The notes under the pieces were generated by a model. The model was not told the origin of the DNA and did no database searches. It worked only from the letters and a program-made list of their open reading frames with translations. This document shows, one piece after another, positions 36,357 through 44,323 of a stretch of 64,000 bases of DNA. Positions within the stretch are counted from its first letter, which is position 1. Each line of letters begins with the position of its first letter. The stretch is from Methylobacterium gnaphalii (GTDB lineage Bacteria; Pseudomonadota; Alphaproteobacteria; Rhizobiales; Beijerinckiaceae), in assembly GCF_007992215.1 (NCBI RefSeq), contig NZ_BJZV01000002.1, positions 62,001-126,000 of the forward strand. Reading direction: 5' to 3'. A program made the position numbers and the translations under genes.

Positions 36357-36787
36357 CACTTCACCGAAATCGTGCCGGTCAGGCCCTTGGCCTCCAGCCC
36401 CTGCGAGTACCACTTGTACTCGCCAGGCCTGATGGCCACGAACTCGATGGCAATCTCGCCCGGATCATCGAATTCGAGGTGATCCGGCGGGCCGCCGCCA
36501 TGGATCTCCTTGTGCTCGATGACGATCTGGTTGAACCAGATGTTCCGGAAGAATTCCGGCGCGTAGAACTTGTACTCCTGTCGCCCCTTGGCGACGATCC
36601 GCAGCCGGTAGGCCTTTCCGGCCTCCAGCTCGATGTCCTTGTTCTCGACCACGAAGTCGTTGCCTTCCTCGTTGCCGAGGACGAGGTCGGGCAGGTTCTG
36701 GCGCTTCTTGGTGAGGTCGAGCGCGCTGGCGGGCGCCGCAAACAGCAGCGCGCTGCCGAGCGCTGTGGCGAGTGTCCAGAGTTTCAT
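36356..36787 (-). CDS. lutC: Exported cupredoxin-like lut-cluster protein
   Basis: This 143-residue protein has a good ribosome-binding site (AGGAGGAGAC) and a signal peptide ending ASALDL (about 23). The beta-rich mature domain (IELEAGKAYRLRIVAKG, EYKFYAPEFFRNIWFNQIV, IAIEFVAIRPGEYKWYSQG) looks like a cupredoxin fold. The usual copper ligands (His/Cys/Met cluster near the C-terminus) are not obvious: the loop after the Tyr-Lys-Trp-Tyr has no Cys, so copper binding is doubtful. The acidic patch HLEFDDPGE could bind a metal. Position matches lutC. Confidence 0.78.
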   Translation of the reverse strand: MKLWTLATALGSALLFAAPASALDLTKKRQNLPDLVLGNEEGNDFVVENKDIELEAGKAYRLRIVAKGRQEYKFYAPEFFRNIWFNQIVIEHKEIHGGGPPDHLEFDDPGEIAIEFVAIRPGEYKWYSQGLEAKGLTGTISVK

Positions 36788-36973
36788 ACCGTCTCCTCCT
36801 GCCGCCGTTTTCCGGCGGTCCGATCCGTATGGGTCTCAATCCGGCCCGAGCCCCTCGTCGGGAGGTGCCGGAGCGAAGCGGAAGCCTCGAAGAAGGGCTC
36901 CGGTAGCCGCCGCGAACCCTGGAGCCCTCGTTCGAGGCCGCGGGCGTCTTAGGATAAGCGTGGTGGGTGGAAC

Positions 36974-37960
36974 CTACTTCTTCGAGATCGCGACGCCCCA
37001 GGGCAGCAATCCCGTCGGGATGCTCTTCACGACCTTCAGGCTCTCGACGTCGATGACCGAGACGTCGTTCGAGGTGCCGTTCGTGGTGTAGAGTTGCTTC
37101 TCGTCCGGCGTGAAGGCGAGCTGCCAGACGCGCTGGCCGACCGGCAGGTATTTCTCGACCTCGTAGGTCTTGGTGTTCACCACGGCGACGCGGTTCGCCG
37201 GCCCGAGGGCGACGAAGGCCTTCGTGCCGTCCTTGGTCAGGCGCACGCCGACCGGCTGGATCTGCTCGTCGTTCACGCTCGGAATCTTGAAAGTCACCTT
37301 CTTCACGACCTTCCGGGTCGCAACGTCGATCACCGAAACCGTGCCGCCGACCTCGGCGGAGACCCAGAGCATCTTGCCGTCGCCCGAGAACTCCGCGAAG
37401 CGCGGGCGGGCATCCACGAGCACGTTGTCGATCACCTCGAAGGTCTTGGTGTCGATGAAGTGGGCCATGTTGGTGGTCTCGGAGGTGTTCACGAGAACCT
37501 TGCCATCCGGCGACAGGCCCATGCCCTCCGGCTCGACCCCGACCGGCACCTCGGCCAGCACCTTGTTCTTCTCGATGTCGATGATGGTGACCTGGCTGTC
37601 GTCCTCGTTGGCGACGTAGAGCGGGTTGCCGGAGGCCGCGAGGATGAACTGTTCCGGGTCGGGCCCGGAGCGCAGGGAGCGGGTGACCTTGCCGGTGGCC
37701 GTGTCCAGGACGTCGATGCGGTCGTCGTCGCTGGCGCAGACGAAGAGCTCCTTGTCGTCCTTCGAGAGCGTGACGCCGCGCGGGCGGCGGCCCACCTTCC
37801 AGGTGGCGGTGACGGCCATGGTCGTGGTGTCGATGACCGAGACGGAGTTACCCTTCTCGTTGGTCACGTAGGCCGTGAACGCCTCCGCGCCGCTCGCGAG
37901 TCCGAGCCAGGCTCCGGCGAGCACCACAACGCTCACGCTCGCCTTCCAGCGGTGGCCCAT
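36974..37960 (-). CDS. lutB: Exported YVTN beta-propeller protein of the lut cluster
   Basis: This protein has 328 residues from ATG 37960, which has GGGAGG at ideal spacing; ATG 37966 is too close to it. The signal peptide ends about GAEAFTA. The mature protein is a seven-bladed YVTN-type propeller with repeats such as AYVTNEKGNSVSVIDTTT, LYVANEDDSQVTIIDIEKN, LVNTSETTNMAHFIDTKT and LYTTNGTSNDVSVIDVESL. Similar proteins are annotated as PQQ-dependent catabolism-associated beta-propellers. It lies between lutA and lutC; the 249-base gap to lutA carries a dispersed repeat. It resembles the propeller protein at 44857-45843. Confidence 0.85.
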   Translation of the reverse strand: MGHRWKASVSVVVLAGAWLGLASGAEAFTAYVTNEKGNSVSVIDTTTMAVTATWKVGRRPRGVTLSKDDKELFVCASDDDRIDVLDTATGKVTRSLRSGPDPEQFILAASGNPLYVANEDDSQVTIIDIEKNKVLAEVPVGVEPEGMGLSPDGKVLVNTSETTNMAHFIDTKTFEVIDNVLVDARPRFAEFSGDGKMLWVSAEVGGTVSVIDVATRKVVKKVTFKIPSVNDEQIQPVGVRLTKDGTKAFVALGPANRVAVVNTKTYEVEKYLPVGQRVWQLAFTPDEKQLYTTNGTSNDVSVIDVESLKVVKSIPTGLLPWGVAISKK

Positions 37961-38008
37961 CAGCATCCTCCCTGTCGCGCGCGCTGTTTCGCGCATTCGC
38001 CTCGGCGA

Positions 38009-38127
38009 TCTAGAGCAGGCTGCGAAAAAGTGGAAACGGTTTTTCGCTGAAAGCCTGCTCTAACTCTTTGAATCGATCATGTTTTTCTGTGTTTCAACGG
38101 ATCCCGTCGAAGCACGACATGATCTAG
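38009..38127. repeat. Dispersed intergenic palindromic repeat, copy A
   Basis: This ~120-base element lies between lutA and lutB. It begins TCTAGAGCAGG and ends CATGATCTAG, and its first half folds into a long stem: TAGAGCAGGCT GCGAAAAA pairs with TTTTTCGC (TGAA) AGCCTGCTCTA (38011-38061). A diverged copy occurs at 50531-50640, sharing ACGGTTTTTC, CCTGCTCT, ACTCTTTG and CATGATCTA in the same order. It is lower in GC than its surroundings. Confidence 0.8.
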
Positions 38128-38209
38128 CGCATTTCGACCGAACGGACATCGGCTATGGGCCGCGTTCGCCTGCGAGGGCAGCGCTTCATTGCCGCATCAC
38201 ACGGCTCGG

Positions 38210-39472
38210 TTACTTGAACTTGCACGTCGTCTCGGGCTGGTCCGTGCCGAGCGTGTCGAGCGGTGTGCGCTGATGGATGAAGCCCTGCTCGGGTGCCACC
38301 GACACCATCGCCTTCGGCTGAACCACGATGATCGGCTGGCGCAGCTGGTGGTCCCAGGGCCGGTAGCTCAGCGAGACACCTTTGTAGGCGGGCAGGTTGA
38401 AGGCTGGATCGACCAGGTAGGGGACGAGCGTCGCCGCCTCGGTCGTCTTCTTCTGCGTGGCCGCCTCGCCGACGCTGCGCACGCCGGCCCAGGCCTGGTA
38501 ATCAAGCGGGCGCATCAGCCGGCCGGAGAGTCGGCGGAAACGGTTCTGCGCCTGGGCCGCGCCCCAGGTCTCCAGCGTCGGATGCCAGGTGGTCGCCACC
38601 AGTCCGGCTGTGCCGGCGATCGGCCGCGGATCGACGGTGCGGTACGGGACGTACTCGCCCCAATCCTGCTCCTCATCGGCGACGACCGCCATGTCGTAGT
38701 CGATGCCGCGGGTGAAGATCATCGCCTCGGCCCGGGTCGGCGTGTCTCCGCGCGCCTTCATCAGCGGGCCGAAGGTCCAGGGCTTCTCCGCGGTGATCTT
38801 CAGCCCGAACTTGCGCGCCGAGTTCTTCATCGCCTCGGCATAGGCCTTGTCGCGTTCGCTCGGGCCGACGATCAGGAAGATCTTCCGCCAGCGCATCAGG
38901 GTCATGTATTGCGCGATCGCATCGGTCTGCATCGCGCGGCTCGGAATGGTGTGGAAGACGTTGATGCGGCAATCGGCGCCACGCAGGGAATCGTCCGGCG
39001 CACCGGCATTGAACACGGCCACGCCGTCGTCCTTCAGCGCATCGGCGACCGCCAGCAGTTCGGCGGAAGGCAAGGCGACCACGAAGTACTTCACGCCCTT
39101 GCCGGCGAGTTCCTTCGCGGCGTCGACGGCGCTCTTGCCCTCCTCCAGCGCAACCTCGTCGAGGGTATAGGTCTGCTTGGTGAAGCGGCCCGTGGAGTTG
39201 TTGTCCTTCACCGCCATGCGCGCGCCGGCGACGCCGAGATCCTCAGGGTCCGCCTCCGCATCGTAGGAGGAGGGTGCCGGCACCGGGCGGTAGAGGAAGG
39301 CGATATGCGTCTCGCTGGCCGGCATCGTCGCCGGCTGCTGCGCGGGCAGGGAGCCGGGCGCCGACTCGCCGATCTCGGCCTTTGGCTCCTGCGCCATGAG
39401 CCCCGGTGAGCCGCCGATGAGAGCGGCGACGGCGATGGGCAGGGCGAAGAGGCGAAGGGCAGGAAAACGCAT
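38210..39472 (-). CDS. lutA: ABC transporter periplasmic binding protein of the lanthanide uptake system
   Basis: This protein has 420 residues from ATG 39472, with a signal peptide ending SPGLMAQE (about 27). The mature protein follows the type I periplasmic-binding fold of branched-chain amino-acid-like binding proteins (HIAFLYRPVP, DLGVAGARMAVKDNN, YFVVALPSAELLAVADAL, NVFHTIPSRAMQTDAIAQYM, RKIFLIVGPSERDKAYAEAM). The family is annotated elsewhere as the binding subunit of a PQQ-dependent alcohol dehydrogenase ABC system. It is first in the minus-strand lut series, collinear with lutA. Whether it binds lanthanide directly or a chelate is not evident. Confidence 0.9.
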   Translation of the reverse strand: MRFPALRLFALPIAVAALIGGSPGLMAQEPKAEIGESAPGSLPAQQPATMPASETHIAFLYRPVPAPSSYDAEADPEDLGVAGARMAVKDNNSTGRFTKQTYTLDEVALEEGKSAVDAAKELAGKGVKYFVVALPSAELLAVADALKDDGVAVFNAGAPDDSLRGADCRINVFHTIPSRAMQTDAIAQYMTLMRWRKIFLIVGPSERDKAYAEAMKNSARKFGLKITAEKPWTFGPLMKARGDTPTRAEAMIFTRGIDYDMAVVADEEQDWGEYVPYRTVDPRPIAGTAGLVATTWHPTLETWGAAQAQNRFRRLSGRLMRPLDYQAWAGVRSVGEAATQKKTTEAATLVPYLVDPAFNLPAYKGVSLSYRPWDHQLRQPIIVVQPKAMVSVAPEQGFIHQRTPLDTLGTDQPETTCKFK

Positions 39473-39610
39473 GCCGGCGGACGCTAACAACATCTCGGCA
39501 TGCCGCTCAACGGTTGAAGTATAAGGATTGTCTAAGCTCGCAGCGCGAGGCGGGTGCGGTTGCACCGCCATAAATCCGGCTGCCGCGAGCAGGAGCCAGC
39601 GAGCGCGCAG

Positions 39611-39620
39611 TTGCCAAATG
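39611..39620 (+). promoter_or_regulatory. 10-base core of the lut motif in the lutA/39690 divergent region
   Basis: TTGCCAAATG is the core of the 17-base motif found before lanM and lutH, here on the plus strand 69 bases before the gene at 39690 and 138 bases upstream of lutA. TTACGCAA follows 16 bases later; the lanM site has TTACGCAA 12 bases after the same core. A short match, so chance is possible. Confidence 0.35.
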
Positions 39621-39689
39621 ACCGTCGCGCCCGACCTTACGCAAGGCAAGCGCGAGCCGTCCCTCGTGCGTGATGAAAGGGCACCCCTC

Positions 39690-40229
39690 ATGACCCAGCG
39701 CCCGATGCGCGCGTTTCGCCGTCTCGCGCTGGCTGCCGTCGCGATGGTGCCGCTGCTTCCCGCCGCAGCGAGCGCGGAGGCCGGACGGAAGGCCGCGGTC
39801 TTCACCGCTGAACTCGACGACCCCATGCTGCCCTATGGCCGCAAGCCGCCGCCGGCCGTGCTGAAGCGTCTCGACCTGATCACGGACGAGCTGCGCAAGA
39901 CCCTGGTGGACAAGGGCAAGCTCGAGAGCGTCGACCTCGTCCCGCAGTCCGAGGAGATCAAGAAGCAGGCGCCGCTGTTCAAGTGCAACGGGTGCGTGCC
40001 AGACATCGCCAAGGCGCTCGGCGCGGATTACGCGGTCACGACCGTGGCCGAGAAAGGCGGGCCGCAGCTCTTCAACCTCTCGGTGACGATCACCGAGGTT
40101 GCATCCGGAAAGGTCGTGCGGAAGGGCATCGTCGTGATAAACGCGAATTCCGACGACGACTGGGCGCATGCCGCGCGCTCGGTGGTCAAGAACCGCCTGC
40201 TGGCGGAGCCGCTGCCGAACGCCTCCTGA
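39690..40229 (+). CDS. Exported DUF2380/DUF3280-like protein
   Basis: This 179-residue protein starts at ATG 39690 with GAAAGGG upstream. The signal peptide ends AAASAEAG (about 32). The mature domain (KAAVFTAELDDPMLP, KRLDLITDELRKTLVDKG, FKCNGCVPDIAKALGADYAVTTVAEKG, FNLSVTITEVASGKVVR) matches the DUF2380 pattern, with a CxxC motif (CNGC). This family is frequent near methanol/lanthanide genes in Methylobacterium. It is divergent from lutA and 36 bases upstream of mfnB. Its role is unknown; the CNGC could bind metal or be redox-active. Confidence 0.75.
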   Translation: MTQRPMRAFRRLALAAVAMVPLLPAAASAEAGRKAAVFTAELDDPMLPYGRKPPPAVLKRLDLITDELRKTLVDKGKLESVDLVPQSEEIKKQAPLFKCNGCVPDIAKALGADYAVTTVAEKGGPQLFNLSVTITEVASGKVVRKGIVVINANSDDDWAHAARSVVKNRLLAEPLPNAS

Positions 40230-40265
40230 ACGGCGAGGCGGCCGGCTCGCGATCCCCGAGTTTTG

Positions 40266-40982
40266 ATGCGTCCCGTGCCCAAGCCATCCACCAGCCGCCC
40301 CCAGCTCCTCGTCAGCGTGCGCGATGCCGACGAAGCCTCCCTCGCCTGCGCGGCTGGCGCCGATCTGGTGGATGCCAAGGACCCGGCGAATGGGGCACTC
40401 GGCGCCCTGCCGGTCGATGCGGTGCGTGCCATCGTTGCCCGTGTCGGCGCCTCGGTCACGACCAGCGCCGTGGCCGGTGAGCCGGACACTGCCTCCGCGC
40501 TCGCTCCCTGCGTCGCCGCCATGGCGAGCACGGGCGTCGACTACGTAAAGGTCGCCGTGCGCTCCGAGCATCCCGATGCCGCCCTCGCGGAGGCGGCCGA
40601 GGCCGCAGGCGGGCGGTTGATCGGCGTGTTGTTCGCGGGCGACGTCTTCGGGCTGAATATCGTGCCGCGCCTCGCCGCCGCCGGCTTTCGCGGGGCGATG
40701 ATCGACACGCGATCGAAGGATGGACGTCGCCTCGGCGACCTGCTGCTCCCGGACGACCTCGCCGCCTTCGTTGCAGCGTGCCATGCGCACGGTTTGCTCT
40801 CGGGGCTCGCGGGCTCGCTCGATGTAGACGACATTCCGGCGCTCGCTGCCCACGCGCCGGGCTATCTCGGATTTCGCGGCGGCCTCTGCCGCAACGGCGA
40901 CCGCCGCAATGCGCTCGACCCGCTCAGAGTGAATGCCGCGCTGGAAGCCCTACGCGCCCTCGGCCGGCGCGACGCCGCGTGA
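40266..40982 (+). CDS. mfnB: (5-formylfuran-3-yl)methyl phosphate synthase (methylofuran biosynthesis)
   Basis: This 238-residue TIM-barrel enzyme of the MfnB (DUF556) family condenses two glyceraldehyde-3-phosphate molecules into the furan phosphate that starts methanofuran synthesis. Family motifs are visible: SVRDADEASLA, the Lys in DLVDAKDPANGALG, VKVAVRSEHP, the second Lys region MIDTRSKDGRRLGDL, GLAGSLDVDDI and GFRGGLCRNGDR. In methylotrophs the product feeds methylofuran, the prosthetic group of the Fhc complex. The next gene starts at its stop (GTGACAATG), indicating an operon with mfnE and mfnF. Confidence 0.9.
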   Translation: MRPVPKPSTSRPQLLVSVRDADEASLACAAGADLVDAKDPANGALGALPVDAVRAIVARVGASVTTSAVAGEPDTASALAPCVAAMASTGVDYVKVAVRSEHPDAALAEAAEAAGGRLIGVLFAGDVFGLNIVPRLAAAGFRGAMIDTRSKDGRRLGDLLLPDDLAAFVAACHAHGLLSGLAGSLDVDDIPALAAHAPGYLGFRGGLCRNGDRRNALDPLRVNAALEALRALGRRDAA

Positions 40983-40984
40983 CA

Positions 40985-41572
40985 ATGGCAGCCGCAAGTT
41001 CCCTGAGCGTCGTCAAGATCGGAGGCAGTCTCGTCTCCAGCCCGCCCCGTCTGCGCGCTGTGCTCGCCTCCCTGGCCGAGGGCGCTGAGGGGCGCGCGGT
41101 GATCGTGCCCGGCGGCGGGCCGTTCGCCGATGCCGTGCGCGCCTCGCAGGCGAAGCTTGGCTATTCGGATGCCCTCGCTCACCGGCTGGCCCTCGACGCG
41201 ATGGGCCGGATGGCCGAGGTGTTTGCAGAGATCGAGCCTCGGCTGGCGATGGTCCGCAGCGTCGAGGACGCAGCCGCGCGGGACGGCGTCTGCCTCTGGG
41301 ATCCCGTCGCCCTGCGGCAGGGGCATCCCGACCTTCCCGAGCGTTGGGACGTCACCTCCGACAGCCTCGCGCTCTGGCTGGCGACGGCGCTCGGTGCCGA
41401 ACGCTGCATCCTGATCAAGTCGGCGCCCTGCCCCGTCGACACCCCGCCGGATGAACTCGCACGATTGGGGTTGGTCGACCGGGCATTTCCGGGCTTCGCG
41501 CGCTCATTCCGAGGCGCGATCGCGCTGCGCGGGCCAGAACCCGCATCCGGACCGCAGGAGGCCGCGGCATGA
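40985..41572 (+). CDS. mfnE: Amino-acid-kinase-fold enzyme of methylofuran biosynthesis (MfnE-like)
   Basis: This 195-residue protein has the amino acid kinase fold: SVVKIGGSLVSS at the N-terminus (phosphate-binding Lys-Ile-Gly-Gly-Ser) and AVIVPGGGPFADAVR, with a conserved WDVTSDSLALWLATALGAERCILIKS near residues 118-142. MfnE phosphorylates aminomethyl-furanmethyl phosphate to the diphosphate in the archaeal pathway. The position between mfnB and a dihydropteroate-synthase-like gene matches that role. Start ATG 40985 (GTG 40979 possible); its stop overlaps the start of the next gene by four bases (ATGA). Biochemical identity in bacteria is by homology and context. Confidence 0.78.
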   Translation: MAAASSLSVVKIGGSLVSSPPRLRAVLASLAEGAEGRAVIVPGGGPFADAVRASQAKLGYSDALAHRLALDAMGRMAEVFAEIEPRLAMVRSVEDAAARDGVCLWDPVALRQGHPDLPERWDVTSDSLALWLATALGAERCILIKSAPCPVDTPPDELARLGLVDRAFPGFARSFRGAIALRGPEPASGPQEAAA

Positions 41573-43071
41573 GCGGCGCCTCCGACAGCCCGCGCGACCA
41601 CATCGTCTTCATCACCGGCAAGCTGGCGCATGCCCGGCTGGAAAAGGTTGCCAACACCCTGCCGGCCGATCGCTTTACCTGGTCGATCGCTGATGCGGGC
41701 GTGAAGGTCGCCGCGCTGATGACGGAAGAGATCATCAAGCGTCGCATCACCATCCCCGAAGGCGCGACGCGCATCGTGCTGCCGGGCCGCTGCCGGGCCA
41801 ATCCAGCGGCCCTGGCAGAGCATTTCAAGCTGCCCGTCGAGCGCGGGCCCGACGAGATCGTCGATTTGCCGGCCTTTCTTGGCTTGGCAGGCCGCAAGGT
41901 CGATCTGTCGCGGCATGACCTGCGCATCTTCTCCGAGATCGTCGATGCCTCGAAGATGAGCGTCGACCAGATCGTGGCGAAGGGCCTCGACCTCGCCCGC
42001 CGTGGCTCGGACGTGATCGATCTCGGTGGATTGCCGGATACGCCCTTCCCGCATCTCGAAGACGCCGTTCGAGAGATGAAGCGCGCGGGTCTGACCGTCA
42101 GCGTCGATTCCTTCTCGCTCGACGAGCTCACACGGGGCGCGAAGGCCGGCGCGGATTACCTGCTCAGCCTCAACGAGGAGACTCTCGACCTCGCCTTCGA
42201 GATCGGCGCGGTGCCGGTGCTGGTGCCGATGCGGCCGGACGACACGCCCTCCCTCGACCGCGCCATCGAGCGGATGGAGAAAGCCGGGCTACCTTACATG
42301 GCAGACCCGATCCTGGAGCCGATCCATTTCGGCTTCGTCGAGTCGATCGCCCGCTATAACGACGTTCGCAAGCGCTGGCCCGACATCGAGATGATGATGG
42401 GCACCGGCAATCTCACCGAGCTGACCGAGGCCGACAGTCTCGGCGTCACCGCGCTGCTCGCCGGCATGTGTTCGGAGTTGTCGATCCGCAACGTGCTGAT
42501 CGTGCAGGTCTCCAACCATACCCGCCGCACGGTGGAGGAGCATGACGCGGCGCGTCGCGTAATGTTCGCGGCCAAGGCCGATTCCGCCCTGCCCAAGGGC
42601 TATGGCCGCGAACTCCTGGCGCTTCACGACAAACGACCTTTCGCCCAGACGCCGGACGAAATCGCCGCACTGGCGGCCGAGGTTCGCGATCCCAATTACC
42701 GCGTCGCGGTCACCGAGGACGGCATTCACGTCTACAACCGCGCGATCCACAAGGTCGGCACCGACGCGATGGCTTTCTTTCCGGACTTGGACGTCGCCAG
42801 CGACGGTGCACATGCCTTCTATCTCGGCGGCGAACTCGCCAAGGCCGAGACCGCGTTCCGCCTCGGCAAGCGCTACGTCCAGGACGAGCCGCTGGACTGG
42901 GGCTGCGCCGCCGATCGCGAAAAGGAAGATACCACCGCGTTCAAGAAGGCCGGCCACACCAAGCATAGCGGTCCCGACGCGCCGCCGCCGGGTACCCGCG
43001 ACGCGACGCCCGCCGCCGAGCGACCCAAGGGCCGCGTCATCTGCGGCCAATTCGTGCCGGACGAGGCCTGA
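41569..43071 (+). CDS. mfnF: Dihydropteroate-synthase-like protein (DUF6513; MfnF-like)
   Basis: This 500-residue cytoplasmic protein is related to the archaeal dihydropteroate-synthase-like family that includes MfnF, the enzyme joining the furan diphosphate with a tyramine unit. The barrel motifs GSDVIDLGGLPDTPFP, AGLTVSVDSFSLDEL, AGADYLLSLNEETLDLA and MMMGTGNLTELTEADS are present, preceded by an ~150-residue N-terminal domain with HIVFITGKLAHARLEKV. It overlaps mfnE by four bases and is followed by DUF447 after six bases. The final ~50 residues are Lys/Pro/Thr-rich. The exact substrate in methylotrophs is inferred. Confidence 0.85.
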   Translation: MSGASDSPRDHIVFITGKLAHARLEKVANTLPADRFTWSIADAGVKVAALMTEEIIKRRITIPEGATRIVLPGRCRANPAALAEHFKLPVERGPDEIVDLPAFLGLAGRKVDLSRHDLRIFSEIVDASKMSVDQIVAKGLDLARRGSDVIDLGGLPDTPFPHLEDAVREMKRAGLTVSVDSFSLDELTRGAKAGADYLLSLNEETLDLAFEIGAVPVLVPMRPDDTPSLDRAIERMEKAGLPYMADPILEPIHFGFVESIARYNDVRKRWPDIEMMMGTGNLTELTEADSLGVTALLAGMCSELSIRNVLIVQVSNHTRRTVEEHDAARRVMFAAKADSALPKGYGRELLALHDKRPFAQTPDEIAALAAEVRDPNYRVAVTEDGIHVYNRAIHKVGTDAMAFFPDLDVASDGAHAFYLGGELAKAETAFRLGKRYVQDEPLDWGCAADREKEDTTAFKKAGHTKHSGPDAPPPGTRDATPAAERPKGRVICGQFVPDEA

Positions 43072-43077
43072 GACAGC

Positions 43078-43674
43078 GTGCCGTTCATCCTCGAGACCAT
43101 CGTCACCACACTGTCGCCGGAAGGCGAGCTGCACCTCGTACCGTTCGGGCTGATCCGCGAGGGCGACGATTACGTACTGGCCCCGTTCCGGCCCTCGCCG
43201 ACCATCCTGAACCTCGAGGCCTCACCCTTCTTCGCGGCCTCGGCCCCGACCGACGTGCGCGTCATCGCCGGAGTGGTGACGGGGCGGCGCGACTGGCCGG
43301 TCGTCGATTGCGAGAAAATCCGCGGCAGGCGGCTGGCCTCTTGCTTCGGCCATGCCGAGTTCGAGGTAATCGACAAGGACGACGATGCGCAGCGCCCGCG
43401 CTACCGCGGCCGAATGCTGCATGCGGCGGCTCACAAACCCTTCCTCGGCTACAACCGGGCGCAGGCCGCGGTACTGGAGGCGGCAATCCTGTCGACGCGC
43501 CTCAAGATGCTGGAGCCTGAGAAGATCCTGACCGAGATGGCCTACCACGCCATCGCCATTTCAAAGACGGCCGGGCCCGCCGAGCGCGAGGCCTGGGACT
43601 GGATCGAGGACAAGGTCGCCGCCGCGCTCGGCCGCAGCGAGCGTGTTCTCCCACGAGCCGAACCCGCCGCGTGA
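43078..43674 (+). CDS. DUF447 domain protein of the C1-cofactor cluster
   Basis: This 198-residue protein starts at GTG 43078, six bases after the previous stop. It matches the archaeal/methylotroph DUF447 pattern: ETIVTTLSPEGELHLVPFGLI, YVLAPFRPSPTILNLE, VADDVRV-like DVRVIAGVVTGRRDW, and a split-barrel flavin-binding-like core, with YNRAQAAVLEAAILSTR near the C-terminus. DUF447 genes accompany H4MPT and methanofuran genes in methylotrophs and methanogens. The reaction is not known to me. It is the last gene of the mfnBEF series before the SRPBCC pair. Confidence 0.82.
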   Translation: MPFILETIVTTLSPEGELHLVPFGLIREGDDYVLAPFRPSPTILNLEASPFFAASAPTDVRVIAGVVTGRRDWPVVDCEKIRGRRLASCFGHAEFEVIDKDDDAQRPRYRGRMLHAAAHKPFLGYNRAQAAVLEAAILSTRLKMLEPEKILTEMAYHAIAISKTAGPAEREAWDWIEDKVAAALGRSERVLPRAEPAA

Positions 43675-43698
43675 GGCGGCAGACGGAGCAGACAATCG

Positions 43699-44253
43699 AT
43701 GCGTAAGACGACCAGACGAACCCTGACGGCTGCGGCGGCTCTCGCCACCGCGAGCGTTCTCGCGGTCACGGCCCAGGCCCACGGCCCGACCCGGCGAAAG
43801 ATCAGCGAGTCCATCGAGATCAACGCGCCCGCCGACAAGGTCTGGGCGGTCGTCGGCAACTTCAAGGATTCCAACTGGGTCGAGAATGTCGCCAAGACCG
43901 AGGCGCATGGCGACGATCCGGGCAAGTCGAAGCGCACGCTGACCCTCAAGAACGGCCATTCGGTCGAAGAGGAAGGCACCAACTACAAGCCCGACCGAAT
44001 GCTGTTCGGCTATTTCATCGACAAGATCGATGTGTCCGACCTGCCGGTGAACGACTTCTCGTCGAACGTCACCGTCGAGGCCGAGGGTGACGGCAAGGCG
44101 AAGGTCGAGTGGAAGGCCGCGTTCTACCGCGGCTACATGAACAACGACCCGCCGCCGGAGCTGAACGACGAGAACTCCGAGAAGGCCGTGAAAGCCTGGG
44201 TTCAAAAGAGCCTCGCCAATCTCAAGGCGCAGCTTGAGAAGAGCGCCTCTTGA
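43699..44253 (+). CDS. Exported SRPBCC (MxaD-like) protein, first of a tandem pair
   Basis: This 184-residue protein has a signal peptide ending VTAQAHGP (about 30). The mature domain is SRPBCC/MxaD-type: ISESIEINAPADKVWAVVGN, an acidic middle, then KVEWKAAFYRGYMNNDPPP and a C-terminal helix (KAVKAWVQKSLANLKAQLEK). MxaD-like proteins are periplasmic helpers in methanol oxidation. The next gene is a clear paralog that keeps AQAHGP, EINAPADKVWAVVGNF, LPVNDYSS/LPVNDFSS and FYRGYMNNDPPPELND, so the two arose by duplication. Confidence 0.85.
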   Translation: MRKTTRRTLTAAAALATASVLAVTAQAHGPTRRKISESIEINAPADKVWAVVGNFKDSNWVENVAKTEAHGDDPGKSKRTLTLKNGHSVEEEGTNYKPDRMLFGYFIDKIDVSDLPVNDFSSNVTVEAEGDGKAKVEWKAAFYRGYMNNDPPPELNDENSEKAVKAWVQKSLANLKAQLEKSAS

Positions 44254-44323
44254 TGGGATGAGGCGTCGGTCGGAGCCGAAGACAACGACCGCCGCCGTCG
44301 TGGCGGTGCATAAGGGAGAGACG

